From Promerops cafer (Eukaryota > Chordata > Aves > Passeriformes > Nectariniidae), in assembly GCA_013398275.1 (NCBI GenBank), contig VZSE01013631.1, positions 1,091,594 through 1,155,593 on the forward strand: a stretch of 64,000 nt of DNA, read 5' to 3'. The notes below the pieces were generated by a model. The model had not been told where the DNA came from and searched no databases. It was given only the letters and a program-made list of their open reading frames with translations. Numbering within the stretch: position 1 is the stretch's first letter; each line of letters starts with the position of its first letter. The position numbers were made by a program, and so were the translations under genes. Shown here in pieces: positions 1 through 12,256 of the stretch.

Positions 1-2899
1 ACTGTAAAGTCTGAAGACTTGCATGCCAGCCTCCCACCTATTACAAAGTTTCTATACAATGCTTGTAAAACAGCCTGTAACACAGCTTTCACAGAAAACA
101 TTAGTCATTTTCTGGGTTTTTTAGGAGAGATGATGAGGCCTGATCTAGAGAAGCCCTGGGCACTCAGAAATGTAACTGAAATAAAAAAAAAAACTTTCAG
201 TCTGAACATATAAAGTGCAACAGAATGCACTTTACTTCAGAAATACCAAATCAGACATATGAAGCCAGCCTGTCTTTCTGGTATTGGGGTTTGGTTTTTT
301 CCTTTTCAGTAACTCTACAGTTCCCCATCTTTTAACTGTGTTTAACATCATGCAGTCACCTCACAAAAAAAGCACTAGCATAAGAATATGATTAAAAATT
401 CTTTGAAGTTTATAGTAGAATAAATAAGGGCATAAATACTTCTGAACTAGTCTGTCCATTTCAGCGGTCAGACATCAGAAGTTATCATTTCTAATTCAGC
501 AACCTTTTGGGTTTCCCTCCCTTTCAAACTGGGGCTTTTTTTCCTTTCACAATACATTTATCTTAGTGTTGCTGGGAAACCATTAGAATAACATTGTACA
601 TGTGAAATTGCCATTAATTACTGACGCACTTGTAACAAAAGAAAATTATCAGATACAAAAACAAAGGGTGTCATCATCAATCAGTCTGAAATTCAGTAAC
701 ATCTGGGTGAACTTGGTAAGCTGACATGGTCTGTTCCTCTAAGGACTGAAAAAATTGGGACATTTACAAAGCAATTGGTTAATATTCCATTGGAAAAAAA
801 AAATCAGAACACAATTTCTTCTTCTCTGACTAGTGGCCTGTCCTAGTTAATGAAAAACTTGATTGTTACAAGACTCAAACTAATTAAAAAGATAAAACTA
901 TGAGCAAAATCAAATTAAAAATTTGGCTTTAGGCTTATGTGGCCAGCAATAGCTCAAGAACATTGCAACTGCAGTCTGCAGTTAAATACAATTAATGAAA
1001 GTTTAAAATTATTAGAATAATTAACTGTGGATAATTTCTGTAACCTGGCTGTATGACCTCCACAAAATTATTTCTAATTCTTAAATGTAAGCATGTAAAT
1101 ACATGCAAGTCACCCATGCCATCTAAGACTTGCCAGCAAAGAGCATTTATTAGTTACTATACTATCCAACCCACTTAAAAGGTATATACCTTTTCCTCTC
1201 AAACATACCAAATTCTTGTGGGTGACACAACAGATTTTCTTCTACCAGATGATATTTTAATTTGTATTTTTTAGTATTGTTTAAAATAACTACCTAGGTA
1301 AAAGCCAGGTCAGATCAAAGGTCCATCTAACTACACAACCTCAGAGAACGGCCATTAACTTACGCAGAAATATCAGGGTTAGCTAAGAGTAACTTTTTTT
1401 TCCTCTCACATAACTACAGTCTACTCCAAAACATTTAAGTAGCATCAAGCAACCTTTCTCAATTTTAACATGATGTAACAGATGCCTAAAAACCACCTGT
1501 GCATGATATGACAAATTGTTAGCATTAGCTATTTGTAGTGGTATGGAAACACAACAGGCCAAACTATAAAGGGGCCATAAATACCTAATAACCAGAGGAA
1601 CATGCAGAAAGACAATGGAAAGAAGGAGGGTGTTTGTTTCATTCTTGCACAAATATATATAATGACTAAGAAATGCCAAGGGGTAAGACAGGGAAGAAAG
1701 ACTTCAAGGCACACCTGGAGTACTAACTTCTCCAGAAAATCACAAGCTAGGCCTTGGGGTGGGTACTGCAGGGGAACAATTAGAGAGAGGATGAAAGGGT
1801 GTGGGGGGCATTGAAATCAAATGCAACTTTCACAGCAAATGCCTTGCCTGTCACCATGGGAAAAAGAACAAGACTATTGGACTGATTGAAAAACAAAAGG
1901 ACAATTCGTTTCCCCAAAAAATCCAAACCCCCACAAAACAAAAACGAGAATCTTAACCCAGCTATGACAAAGAACTCTATCTCCCTCACTAAATTCTAAC
2001 CTACAAAACTTAGTTTCACAGAAACATATTTAAACAGTGCCTTAAACCTGTTTAAAATTTCCATGCTGAAATAAATTTATCCTTTCTTTTCCTTTGAAAA
2101 GTTTCAGAAACTTTTTTTTTACTTTTGTATATTTAGTGTCTGATTAGATGGGCTTTTTACAGATTTCATTAATAAGTGTTTACACTGGTATGTCTAGGTA
2201 AAAGAAAATGCTGTACTGTAAGTATTTTCTTTTTTTCTACAGACTTGTCTTACATTTTACCAAACTGTACAGTTTTTAATACAAAGCTTTATCTGAACTC
2301 ACCATCATGCATTCTTTCTTTTACATTAAAAACTCTAGCAGGCATGACGGTTTTCCAGAAACAACGCAAATGTCCCCATCTCTATCACAAAAGAAAACAC
2401 TTGCTAACCTTCATATTCAAATCCACTCTGAAGTTCCTTCAACACTCTAAGGTAGGACTGCCACAAAAATAAGTTGGTTTTCCCCTGTGCCACACCAAGT
2501 ATTTTTGAGTTCTCATGGTAAATTACACGAGAAAATGGTTCAGGACAAAATTAACATAATTGAAGAGGGGTGGGTGTTCTGTCGTTGGTTGGTTTGCGGT
2601 TTTTTCCCTGCTAAGTTTTAACCCAGTCAACCCTTCCATTTTGGTGTGCAGCAAAACAAAATGCTTGTAAAGAGGGTACAGAAAAGAGGTTGGGACAAGC
2701 ACGTGAGAGCCCCACATATTTCAGTGGCAGTTCTGGCTTTGCCTACAAGGGCTGTTTATGTCAGTCACTGAGAAGATCAGTCACTGTGCATTTTGGATTG
2801 ATGGGGCTATTTGTAATGTATCTCACAATTAAGTACACTACTATTAATCTTACTTATAATGACTAAAATGTTTTATATAAATGACATTTAAATATTTTC

Positions 2900-2972
2900 T
2901 TGTGATCAAAGTTATATCTGAGATTTAATAGTTTACTGACAGCAATACACAAGTCTGCAGTTTAACATGGCA
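2900..2972. repeat. 73-bp direct repeat, copy 1
   Basis: This segment begins TTGTGATCAAAG and ends TTTAACATGGCA. It recurs in the same orientation 478 bases downstream with 2 mismatches in 73. The flanks differ, so the repeat is bounded. It matches no transposon family I recognise. Confidence 0.9.
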
Positions 2973-3377
2973 GTAAAATACAGTCAATTTTGAAAAAAAT
3001 TCAATAGTCATAAAGAAGCTTTGCAGCAAGGCAAATGCCAAGTTTCTAAAACTTCTTTCAACCCTCAACTATCTTATGGAAAGAAATATAATATTGCTAA
3101 CACAATTGCTCTCAAGTTTTATTTAGGTTCTGGTTTGATCTCGGAACTGAAGGAGGGCTTCTTGGGTGCCTTACAACTGTTTGTTTTCCCTTTCTAGCAC
3201 TTGGTTACATCAAAGTTACCACCCCTCTTCACCCCTATTGTCAAGTATCTGACTTGCAGCTCCAAAACCAATGCCTATATAACTTGAATATCTGCCCTGT
3301 AAATAGAAAGACTGATCTAAAAAAAAATTATTTTGTAGTCAAAAGTACAGTGAACTTCTGTTTCAATAAAAATTATT

Positions 3378-3450
3378 TTGTGATCAAAGTTGTATCTGAG
3401 ATTTAATAGTTTACTGACAGCAATACGCAAGTCTGCAGTTTAACATGGCA
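3378..3450. repeat. 73-bp direct repeat, copy 2
   Basis: Second copy of the 2900-2972 segment, 71 of 73 bases identical. The two differences are both A to G (GTTATATC to GTTGTATC, and AATACAC to AATACGC). Homology stops sharply after ATGGCA. Confidence 0.9.
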
Positions 3451-6127
3451 ACACTCTCCTACATACTTGCTGCCTAGTTTGGTTAAACTTAATTGGATCT
3501 ATTGAATGGACACTTGATCCCAGCCACAGCACACCAGTTAAAATCCCTTCCTCAACAGCTGAAATTATACATCACATACCATCGCACTCTAAGAAGGCAC
3601 CAAACCATCAATGTAATCTAACACACCAGAAACTATCTTTGAATCCATTAAGCACCTGAACTTGTGTTTCATTGGCCATACAGATGCAATCCTGAGGCAT
3701 TTCCTTTCTACAACCCTCAAAAGATGCATGTTAATTTTAAAATTCTCAATATTTTCATTTTCAGGACAATGATAATGTGATCACACAGACATATCAAAAC
3801 ACTTTGAAAGTATCTGGCCTACATTTTATTACCCACAACCCCAAGCAGAAGGGGGGAAAGGATATAAAAACATTCTTTTTAAAAGTCCTTGGCACAAAAG
3901 CTGCTGCTCAGGCACTCTGGGACAGGTGCCCAGAATGTCTCAAGTTCCAATAATAAGAAAAGCTTTCATTAGAAGAAGAGGTCTGGACACAAAAATACAG
4001 ATGTGATACCAGAAAACTTGCTAATAAGGACACAAATTTGTAACCAATTAAGTTGACCATGACTTCAACAAGCTAACAGAAGAAAAATTTGCAGGAACTG
4101 ATCCACACCCTCGTGGCCAAAACTCTAAGTTGCACATTTTCTGTAAGAAACGCCTTCTGTAAGAGCATCTTTGGCTGACACATGGCCAAGAAGACAAAAA
4201 ATCTACAGCTTCAAGAACTGATTCATGCCTGAATTGGTACATTCTGTTAAAGCTGGCTTTTATCATTAAGTCATATTTAAAGTTCTGGAAAGTTATCTTT
4301 TGAAGAAAACTTGAAGGAATTGAACAAAATTTCTTCAAGCATTTTCACCCCAAGCACAGAATCATCATAATATTCCACATATCAAAATGAATTTGCTTTT
4401 GTAAATTAAGTTGATATAAAGAAGGTCGAACTCCATAAAGAACGCACACGTTATACAAAAGCATAAAGAAAAATATACTTGTTGGTTTAGTTCTAAAGTG
4501 GACAGTACTTCCCATTTTCTTGATGCTTCAGTAAAGCCAATACCTAACAAAAAAAATTCCTCCAACTCAGATTAAACAGTACCAACACAGTAAGAAAAAT
4601 CTTTCTCTGTCGTTTCAGTGATGGTAGGTGCAGTAGCATTAAAAGTTAGTCTCAAACTTTTTGGCTGTCTGAATTCCCTAACAATAATTCATTAAAAAAA
4701 ACAAACAGGAAAAAAGTCTGCTCTTAGCCTGAAAATTATGTCTAATACACACACATGTGAATTCAGTAAAACGTATATACACTATTTTGAAGTTCTACTA
4801 TTCCTATTATATAGGAATGACATAGTTCACCATTTCAACACATTCCCACCAACTGGGACAAAATAAAATGTTCAAGGATCACCTCAAAACTGCATTCCTC
4901 TACATTCCACAGACTTTGATCCAAGGTATCTGTCTAAGCAGTCACAACTCTAGTAACCTCTCCTGTAACTGGCAATATTCCATTGTAGTTTTGAAAATAC
5001 TAGGATGGACTTGTCCATTCAATGATTTTCAAAACTGTAAATGGACAGCAAGGCTCATATAAAAAAAAAAACAACACTGACAGGTGCCTTGCTGCTTAAA
5101 AAGCAAAGCACAAAGCCTCTCTTCACATTTATAGCTAATAAAACTTTTCGATGTATTAACTGACCAGACAAGACCGTGATTTCTACTTTTCAGTCCTTGT
5201 GGAGTCACTGCTGCCATGGGAAACAGATCATCAGATGACAGAACATTTCCAATCTCTAAAAATTTTTACTCCACCCTGGGCATTAGACCAAATCCTAGGT
5301 TACAAAAACCTTTGGTCCAAAGACCATGGTGTTAACAAACGAGCTGTGTCAATATTTGATCAATGCTCAACTTAATTCTCTATTTTCAGCATGGACTTAG
5401 GAAATAAGACTACTGTATCACAGTACCATTTTTTTCCACAGAAAGAAGGGATTAATAAAATAAAAAAGAGGCAAGACTCTCACTATCCCAGAATGTTGTC
5501 AAACAAGCAGAGAATATGCTTTTCTAACAATCCCTTTTGCTTATGAAAATTTAGCCATTTTGTCAGCTATACTATATAGGAAAAAAACAGTATGTACTAC
5601 AATAAGTTAAAAAATCTGAGGCAGGTTTTACATTTGAAACTATTTAAAAATTCCATCCATTAACTCCAGAAATTAAGCTTTGTTTTTTGCAAACAGTGTG
5701 ATCTTTTCAATCAAGATTACCCTTATGTAGATCTACTTGTTCCCTCCACTCAACTATACTTTCTTCAAATGCTGGAACTCAAAAAATCACATAGGTTGCC
5801 AAAACATTCTGCTAACATATCCTTTAATTATTACTTATGGTTCCATTTCAGACCTCTCCTCTAAACTGGGGATATGTTTCATGTAAAAATTAGCAGTTAA
5901 TGTATCATCTCTGGCGTTGAGAAAACTCACGAGAGAACAGTAATGAATTACAAAAATGGGAAAAATGGGTCCTCCACTTTTAATGAAAAACAATGAAGTC
6001 TTATTCCCTTAAAGGTCTGCAGGCAGGAAGGACAACAAAACTCTGGCAGTTCTCCATTCCACTGATAAAGTGTTTACCTTAACAAGTAAAAGTTGCAGGG
6101 AGGGGGGTGGTGGTCAGAATTGCTCAC

Positions 6128-6247
6128 CTTTAACCGTTTAACCACCTCATCGTTGGTAATTTTGTCCGTAATCTCCTTCACTCCAGGAGGATAGTAGATG
6201 ATTTTACCGTCGGCAGCAGGTTTTGGTTGGGTAGCAGGGAAGTCCAT
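6128..6247 (-). CDS. PDS5A: PDS5A first coding exon (residues 1-40)
   Basis: PDS5A is the cohesin-associated HEAT-repeat protein that works with WAPL and sororin to regulate sister-chromatid cohesion in the nucleus. Reading the minus strand from the ATG at 6247-6245 gives 40 codons: it starts [16 protein letters not shown], runs through the strongly conserved [12 protein letters not shown] segment and ends in VVKRLK. A consensus GTGAGC donor follows directly at 6127. The exon ends in phase 0. PDS5B shares the PPGVKEI core but starts differently; the MDF start and the N4BP2 neighbour favour PDS5A. The stretch between MDF..QPKP and DGKI looks about 8-9 residues shorter than the human protein as I remember it. 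The other exons lie beyond the left edge, so the gene is partial only because of the window. Confidence 0.93.
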
Positions 6248-6298
6248 CCTGGCGCTGCTGGTTATAAACTTTGCTTCTCCACAGTCCTCTACCGGCCT
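6248..6298 (-). other. PDS5A: PDS5A 5' UTR next to the start codon (tentative)
   Basis: Upstream of the ATG on the minus strand is a pyrimidine-rich run followed by GATAG at about 6299-6303, which could be a splice acceptor. That would place this 51-base leader in the same exon as the start codon. A GAGG|GTGAGG donor-like site on the same strand lies only 69 bases further upstream, at 6367. Either a very short 5' UTR intron (6299-6367) or a continuous first exon is possible. Confidence 0.4.
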
Positions 6299-6349
6299 CT
6301 ATCGGTCAGAAAACAAAAGTTCAGCAGAATGGAAACGACTTTCTAACCC

Positions 6350-7570
6350 TCTTTTTCCGTTCCTCACCCTCAATTCGCTGAAGGCCCCGGCTATCGCCCC
6401 GCCGGCCGCGCCCCCCAGCGCTGNNNNNNNNNNNNNNNNNNNNNNNNNNNNNNNNNNNNNNNNNNNNNNNNNNNNNNNNNNNNNNNNNNNNNNNNNNNNN
6501 NNNNNNNNNNNNNNNNNNNNNNNNNNNNNNNNNNNNNNNNNNNNNNNNNNNNNNNNNNNNNNNNNNNNNNNNNNNNNNNNNNNNNNNNNNNNNNNNNNNN
6601 NNNNNNNNNNNNNNNNNNNNNNNNNNNNNNNNNNNNNNNNNNNNNNNNNNNNNNNNNNNNNNNNNNNNNNNNNNNNNNNNNNNNNNNNNNNNNNNNNNNN
6701 NNNNNNNNNNNNNNNNNNNNNNNNNNNNNNNNNNNNNNNNNNNNNNNNNNNNNNNNNNNNNNNNNNNNNNNNNNNNNNNNNNNNNNNNNNNNNNNNNNNN
6801 NNNNNNNNNNNNNNNNNNNNNNNNNNNNNNNNNNNNNNNNNNNNNNNNNNNNNNNNNNNNNNNNNNNNNNNNNNNNNNNNNNNNNNNNNNNNNNNNNNNN
6901 NNNNNNNNNNNNNNNNNNNNNNNNNNNNNNNNNNNNNNNNNNNNNNNNNNNNNNNNNNNNNNNNNNNNNNNNNNNNNNNNNNNNNNNNNNNNNNNNNNNN
7001 NNNNNNNNNNNNNNNNNNNNNNNNNNNNNNNNNNNNNNNNNNNNNNNNNNNNNNNNNNNNNNNNNNNNNNNNNNNNNNNNNNNNNNNNNNNNNNNNNNNN
7101 NNNNNNNNNNNNNNNNNNNNNNNNNNNNNNNNNNNNNNNNNNNNNNNNNNNNNNNNNNNNNNNNNNNNNNNNNNNNNNNNNNNNNNNNNNNNNNNNNNNN
7201 NNNNNNNNNNNNNNNNNNNNNNNNNNNNNNNNGCTAGGAGCCCCCAGCCCCCGCCCCGGGGCAGGGGGTGAGGCCGCCCAGTAAGTCTGGCACCGCGCGG
7301 AGCTCAGCGCAGGGCGGGCACTACCGGGTGCGGGGGTGCAGAGCTGCCTGAGCTTGGCGCCTAAAGCCTCGGAGCGGCCGGGCCGGGCCGGGCCGGCTCC
7401 TCTGGGGCGGCGGGGCCACGGCTGGCGCCGAGCGGCGATGCCCGGCTGCCGGCAGTGTCAGTGAGCGAGCCTGCAGGTTCCTGGCTGCAGGGCGGGAAGG
7501 CGAGAGTTACATTGGTGCTTCCCATTCGAGCTTCCCGTTGGAGCCCGGGCCGCTCATGGCTGCGCGGGCT
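6350..7570. promoter_or_regulatory. PDS5A: CpG island, PDS5A promoter
   Basis: The visible flanks of the gap (6359-6423 and 7233-7570) are rich in G, C and CpG, with a GGCCG pentamer run around 7375-7398. Base composition returns to AT-rich beyond about 7690. The island sits immediately 5' of the PDS5A start codon, so it is the expected promoter. The transcription start itself is probably inside the N run. A plus-strand CCA|GTAAGT donor-like site at 7281 might belong to a divergent noncoding transcript, but nothing else supports one. Confidence 0.85.
6424..7232. other. Assembly gap (809 N)
   Basis: Undetermined bases inside the PDS5A CpG island. Any open frame running through it is an artefact. 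Confidence 0.99.
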
Positions 7571-10500
7571 CGTCTGGCCGGTCCCTCAGGCATCTGGGGC
7601 CTGGTCAGCGTAATAGAGAAGACAGTGTGCGGAAACCGTGTGTGGGGTTGGCACGGAGAGTGCGGTGGCAGGCGAGAGTGAACAGTCCTTCTTCAGGCAG
7701 ATGAGGGGAAAGAACTGTCAACCACACCTTGGTTATAAATCTTAAGGAGAAACTTGAATATGCAAACTAAAAGAGCCCTCGCCGGCCAACTCAGGAAATC
7801 CTTCCGTGCAAAATGGCTTTGTAATTTAATACTCATATTTCCAAGGGATGGGTATGTCTGGAAAGTCAATAGCAAAGTGGGATATATCTGTCTGTTTTGA
7901 ATCTGCAGTATGTACTCTGTCTGTTTGAAGTGTAGGTGGCTATGAAATGTTTTCTAGATGCCTGTGCTGCCCAGAGAAGATGTGTGACAGCTGAAAGATG
8001 ACTTTTAACTGATCAAGAGTAATTCCAGGTCTTCAGCTGGTTATTTTTGTTATTCAAACCAGCTAAAAGTATTATTTTTCTTAATTTTGCAAATCTCTAA
8101 TGAATTTTCTTTAGAGCAAATTGAAGGTAGGAGGTTAGGACCAGTCTCCATGGAGGGATGTTTCTCTCCATGGGGGTTGCACAGGTGCGACAGGAGGCTT
8201 GCTAGGCACAGCAGGGTGGCTAGCATGGCCCTGCAGTGGCCAAGGAAAGATGCCTGAGGGTGAGGCGATGGGAAAGGGGTAAGTAAGATTATGGTGAAGT
8301 ATGCCAAATTCCAGCTTTACGAGGTGTGGGTGGAAAATGTACAAAGACTGAGAAGCTCTTTGGAACTTCTGGTGTAATAGCATGTGGGTAGGAAATTGCT
8401 CTCCTACACTTGTGTTCCTTGCCTCCCTGCAGTGTTGTCCTAGGGGAGTTAAAGCCTTGAATGTCCACAGCCTCTATGAAACTAGCTTAGAAGGATTATA
8501 GTGAAAGTGACTGAGAGTTGCAAAGAACACTTGGAGGATCTCAGACACTGATTTTGACATTTAGAAGGGTGTCATCAGATCAGGCTGTGAATCCAGACTT
8601 AGATGAAATGATTCTCTCCAAGCTTAAGGATCGATGGATTTGGGCATTCGCAATAGGCAGGTGACCATAAGGTTGTACTGATTTTAATAAATAAATAAAG
8701 CCAATTCAAAGCATGTAATCTTTTTTTTGAATCCGAACTAAAGGGGCCATTTAGATTTGCCCTAGCGTTGAGGTACTCAGACTAGCTATCTCCTTTAATT
8801 TGTTGTCAGTCAAATAAGATGTACTGTCAGAACTTATATACATTGAACATATTTGGGTCTTCTATCCTTACATTTGTTACATAAGATACTTCCCTCTCAA
8901 ATCAAATTACTAATAGAAACCATTTGGTGTAGGTTCCTTATTTTTAATACACTTCCATTAGCACAATAAATTAGAAACAAATCCTAGAAAGTTATTCTGT
9001 AACTAAATAAAGTATATATCAAAAACCTATATGAGCTGGTTTCAGTTTAAATAGAAAAAGACAGAATCTAAGTCAGTGAAAATAATGCAAGAAATAAATT
9101 TAAAGAGTCCATTGCTAGGGTTTTTTTCATGAACCAAACATAAAGCTAGAAAGATTTTAGGCAGACGTCTCTGGGCAGAATGGAAGTACTACGGGTTTTG
9201 CATTCCAGAAATTTCACCTAAGTCTCTGAACTTCCTGGATTTTAATATTTGTATTCAAATATTCTTTAGTTGTTATTGAAAAGCACTGTTTTGTGTATAT
9301 CAGTGTGATCTACAATGTCATAACTTCTTGTTGTAACCTTGTAGTTACAAGATTTTTTTTCACAAACTGACACCATCTTTACTTAGAATTGTTTATACAA
9401 TGGGTTGTGAAGTAGGACTAAGAACATAATGGTCAAGGGCTACTCTCCCACAACTTACTTTCAGTCTAAGTTACGGACAAACACCGTGCAAAGCCTCTAG
9501 TGTGCGCTTCTAATCACTTTTATTTTTCACCAAAGAATAAGATAGTCTTGCATTGTAAGGAATATGTGCTTTGAAAGCAGCATGTAGTTAGACAAGGCAA
9601 TTGAAAGATTTGACTTGAGAGTGCCAGGCAAGGTTTCCTCATTCAATTAAAATTTTTTTCATCTTACGCAAGTTCTTTGTGAATCCCCTCACTGAAGTAC
9701 TCTGGGTTGTGGACCAAGACCTCTCTGTCTTCTTGCAGATTTCAGATAAATAGTGAAGTTAGAATCACACAGAAGGTCTTGAAAGGCATCAGTGGAAGGT
9801 TGACTATTAAGGAGTTCACACAAGATTCCTGCTTTTATGGGTAATGAGTGATTAGTCAGCAGCATGTTAGCCAGATATATAGTGTTTTGGATGAGTCTTG
9901 GACAAATCATATCAGCAAAGTGGCTGAGAGGAGTAGGTGCAAATTCTGTAATCATGGGTTGATTAGACAATGGTCCTATCTTTTCTCAGAAGAGAAGCAG
10001 TGGGATTCGTACTTCTGCGCCATTTGAAGTTCTAAAGGTGGTTCTGATGTGGTTCTGATATTACACCTAATAAAGGGAGGTATGAATGAACACTTAACTG
10101 CCAATTAGCTTGAATGTATGTGTGGCGTTTTCAGAATGTAAAAACATAAAAGCTTCAGATAATCTGACCTGTGGTACTCTTTAATCTTAATAGTCCTGAA
10201 ATCTGCTCTTATCAGATACCATTACAGCTTCTAGTGTCTGGTTTGTTCCTTTTGCTTGTTTGACCTTCACCCTTCTAATTTCAGCAAGCAGCTGAGATCT
10301 GACTTGGACTGTGCTTGTACAGCTGTAGCCAGGTTCACATGATTGCTTGGGTTTTACTGGATGGCTCCGTCTAATAATATGACTGAGTCCTTTAGTCTCT
10401 ACCCAGATTTTACTGTTTGCATCAGAACTTTACTACCTTTACTCACATTATTTTTATTGGAATGTATTTACTCCAATCTGCTCTTGTTTGTTTTGATTAT

Positions 10501-11477
10501 ATTTTAGACTATGATTGCAAGTGTTATTCATAAAGAGACTGAAAGGGTGCTGAACACCTGTGGGGCAGCCTTGTGAGGTGCTTGTTTCTTTGTATTGTGA
10601 TCGGACAGGTTCAAGGAAAGGATCAAGAAAGGAAGAATGTGCTTTAACTGGTAGGGAAAATAATGCAGCACGGGGTTTTCAGAACAAAACACTTTTCAGG
10701 TGAAACAGAAGACAGTACAGAGTGGTTACTTCAAGCACAGAAAATCCTTTCATTCATGTTGATTAAATTAAGCTATGCTCACATGTTTCCAGGAACTGCT
10801 TAGTGGTTCTCCTCAGGTCTTTATTAATACAGTAAACACGGATAGTAAAAATGACTAAGAAGTAAACAGTTGCATTAAGACATGACACTGTGTTGTGAAC
10901 TGCAATAAGTGATATGTCATTGCAGTGTAACATCTTTGACAACACCACCTAATTGTTTTAACTGCCTGTTTTAATAATTGATGTATTTTACATCTGCTGT
11001 AAATTGAGGTGGGTCAGAGGTGAGTTTCTTGACAATGTGCATTGCTATAATGAAAAAGCTCCAAAAGGTGTTCCATTCCAGGGGGTATTTACAGTGAAAT
11101 TACTCTTAGAACAGCCTGGGAAGTAAGCTTTGTCAGAAAACCAGGGACTTGTATATCTCCCATTTTCTACATGACAAGATAAAATCTGTAAAAGGGTGCA
11201 GGAGGACTTATGTGTATTATGTCATAAAGACAATCAGATGGAGACACAAAGTGCTTCTGTGGAAGAGTCCCACAGCTCACTGAGTCTTCATGGAGTAGAA
11301 CCAGTTCTGAATAAATGGAAGGACCAAATACTATATGGATGATAAACTCTTTTGAAACTGATCCCTAGCCATGATTTGTCTAAATGTTATTTTAGCTCTG
11401 GTTTTGGTAAGGAGGGCTTCTCTGTGTGCTGCCTAAAAATGTCGTTATTCTGAATCATGCTTGGAAATAGGGCAGTT
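7571..11477. other. Intergenic DNA without recognised genes
   Basis: Both strands hold only short frames with no recognisable homology. Composition falls from GC-rich to AT-rich within the first few hundred bases. I see no tRNA, no recognisable transposon and no exon-like conserved peptide. Confidence 0.6.
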
Positions 11478-12190
11478 ATCATAGAATTATAGAATAATTC
11501 AGGTAGAAAGGGACTTTAAAGGTCATCTAGTCAGTCCAGCCCCCCCGCAGTAAGCAGGGACATCTCCAACTAGATCAGGTTGCTCCAAGCCCTGTCCAGC
11601 GTGACTTTGAATGTTTCCACAGATGACACATCCATAACCTTTCTGAGCAACCTGTTCGAGTTTTTTAGCACCCTCCTGGTAAAAAATATTTTCCTTATAT
11701 CTAGACTAAATCTACACTCTTTTGGTGTAAAACCATCGCTCCTTGTCTTATCCCAACAGGCTCTGCTAAAAAGTGTCACCCTCATTTTGTATGTACCCTT
11801 TAGGTACTGGAAGGCTGTTACAAGGTCACCCTGTATTCTTTTTTAAGGCTGAATAATCCCAGCTCTCTCAGCCTTTCCTCACAGGAAAGATGCTCCAGCC
11901 CTCTGATCATTTCATGGCCTTTCTCTGGACCACTTTCAACAGGTCCATGTCCTTCCTGTGCTGGGACCCCAGAGTTGGATGCAGTGTTCCAGGTGGGGTC
12001 TCACCAGAGCAGAGCAGAGGGGCAGAATCCCCTCCCTCCCCTGCTGCCCACGGTGCTCTGGATGCAGCCCAGGACACGTTTGGCTTTCTGGGCTGTGAGT
12101 GCCATGGCTGGGTCATGTCCAGCCTCTCACCCACCAGCACCCCCAAATGCTTTTTGCACAGGGCTGCTCTTGATTCATTAGTTCCTCAGC
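11478..12190 (-). mobile_element. CR1 LINE, 5'-truncated 3' fragment
   Basis: The segment is a clear CR1 (chicken repeat 1) element in reverse orientation. At the low-coordinate end are the hallmark terminal octamers (ATTCTATAATTCTATGAT on the minus strand). The body follows the CR1 3' sequence, with plus-strand landmarks CAACCTGTTC, TTTAGGTACTGGAAGGCTG, TGCTCCAGCCCTCTGATCAT and CCAGGTGGGGTCTCACCAGAG. It covers about 710 bases of the 3' part of ORF2 and the 3' end, the usual 5' truncation of LINE insertions. Several indels and substitutions show that it is old and inactive. Confidence 0.95.
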
Positions 12191-12256
12191 ATATATATAC
12201 ACACATACACATACACACACACACATATATATATACACACATATATATATTATATT
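12191..12256. repeat. CA/TA dinucleotide microsatellite
   Basis: Alternating AT and AC/CA runs directly abut the truncated 5' end of the CR1 element. Confidence 0.95.

Larger units (their letters stand above)
1..6127 (-). other. PDS5A: PDS5A first coding intron (partial)
   Basis: AT-rich DNA on the 3' side of the first PDS5A coding exon, transcribed leftwards. I looked on the minus strand for the next expected exon, which encodes the acidic DQDSDDE-type segment and the first HEAT-like helices, and did not see it, so the intron continues beyond the window. The open frames here are short, have no protein-like composition and are not counted as genes. The one structured item is a 73-bp direct repeat at 2900-2972 and 3378-3450. 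Confidence 0.75.

Noticed and set aside
6198..7271. 357-codon open frame on the plus strand
   Set aside because: Mostly N characters read as open; it is antisense to the PDS5A exon and its visible ends are simple CpG-island sequence.
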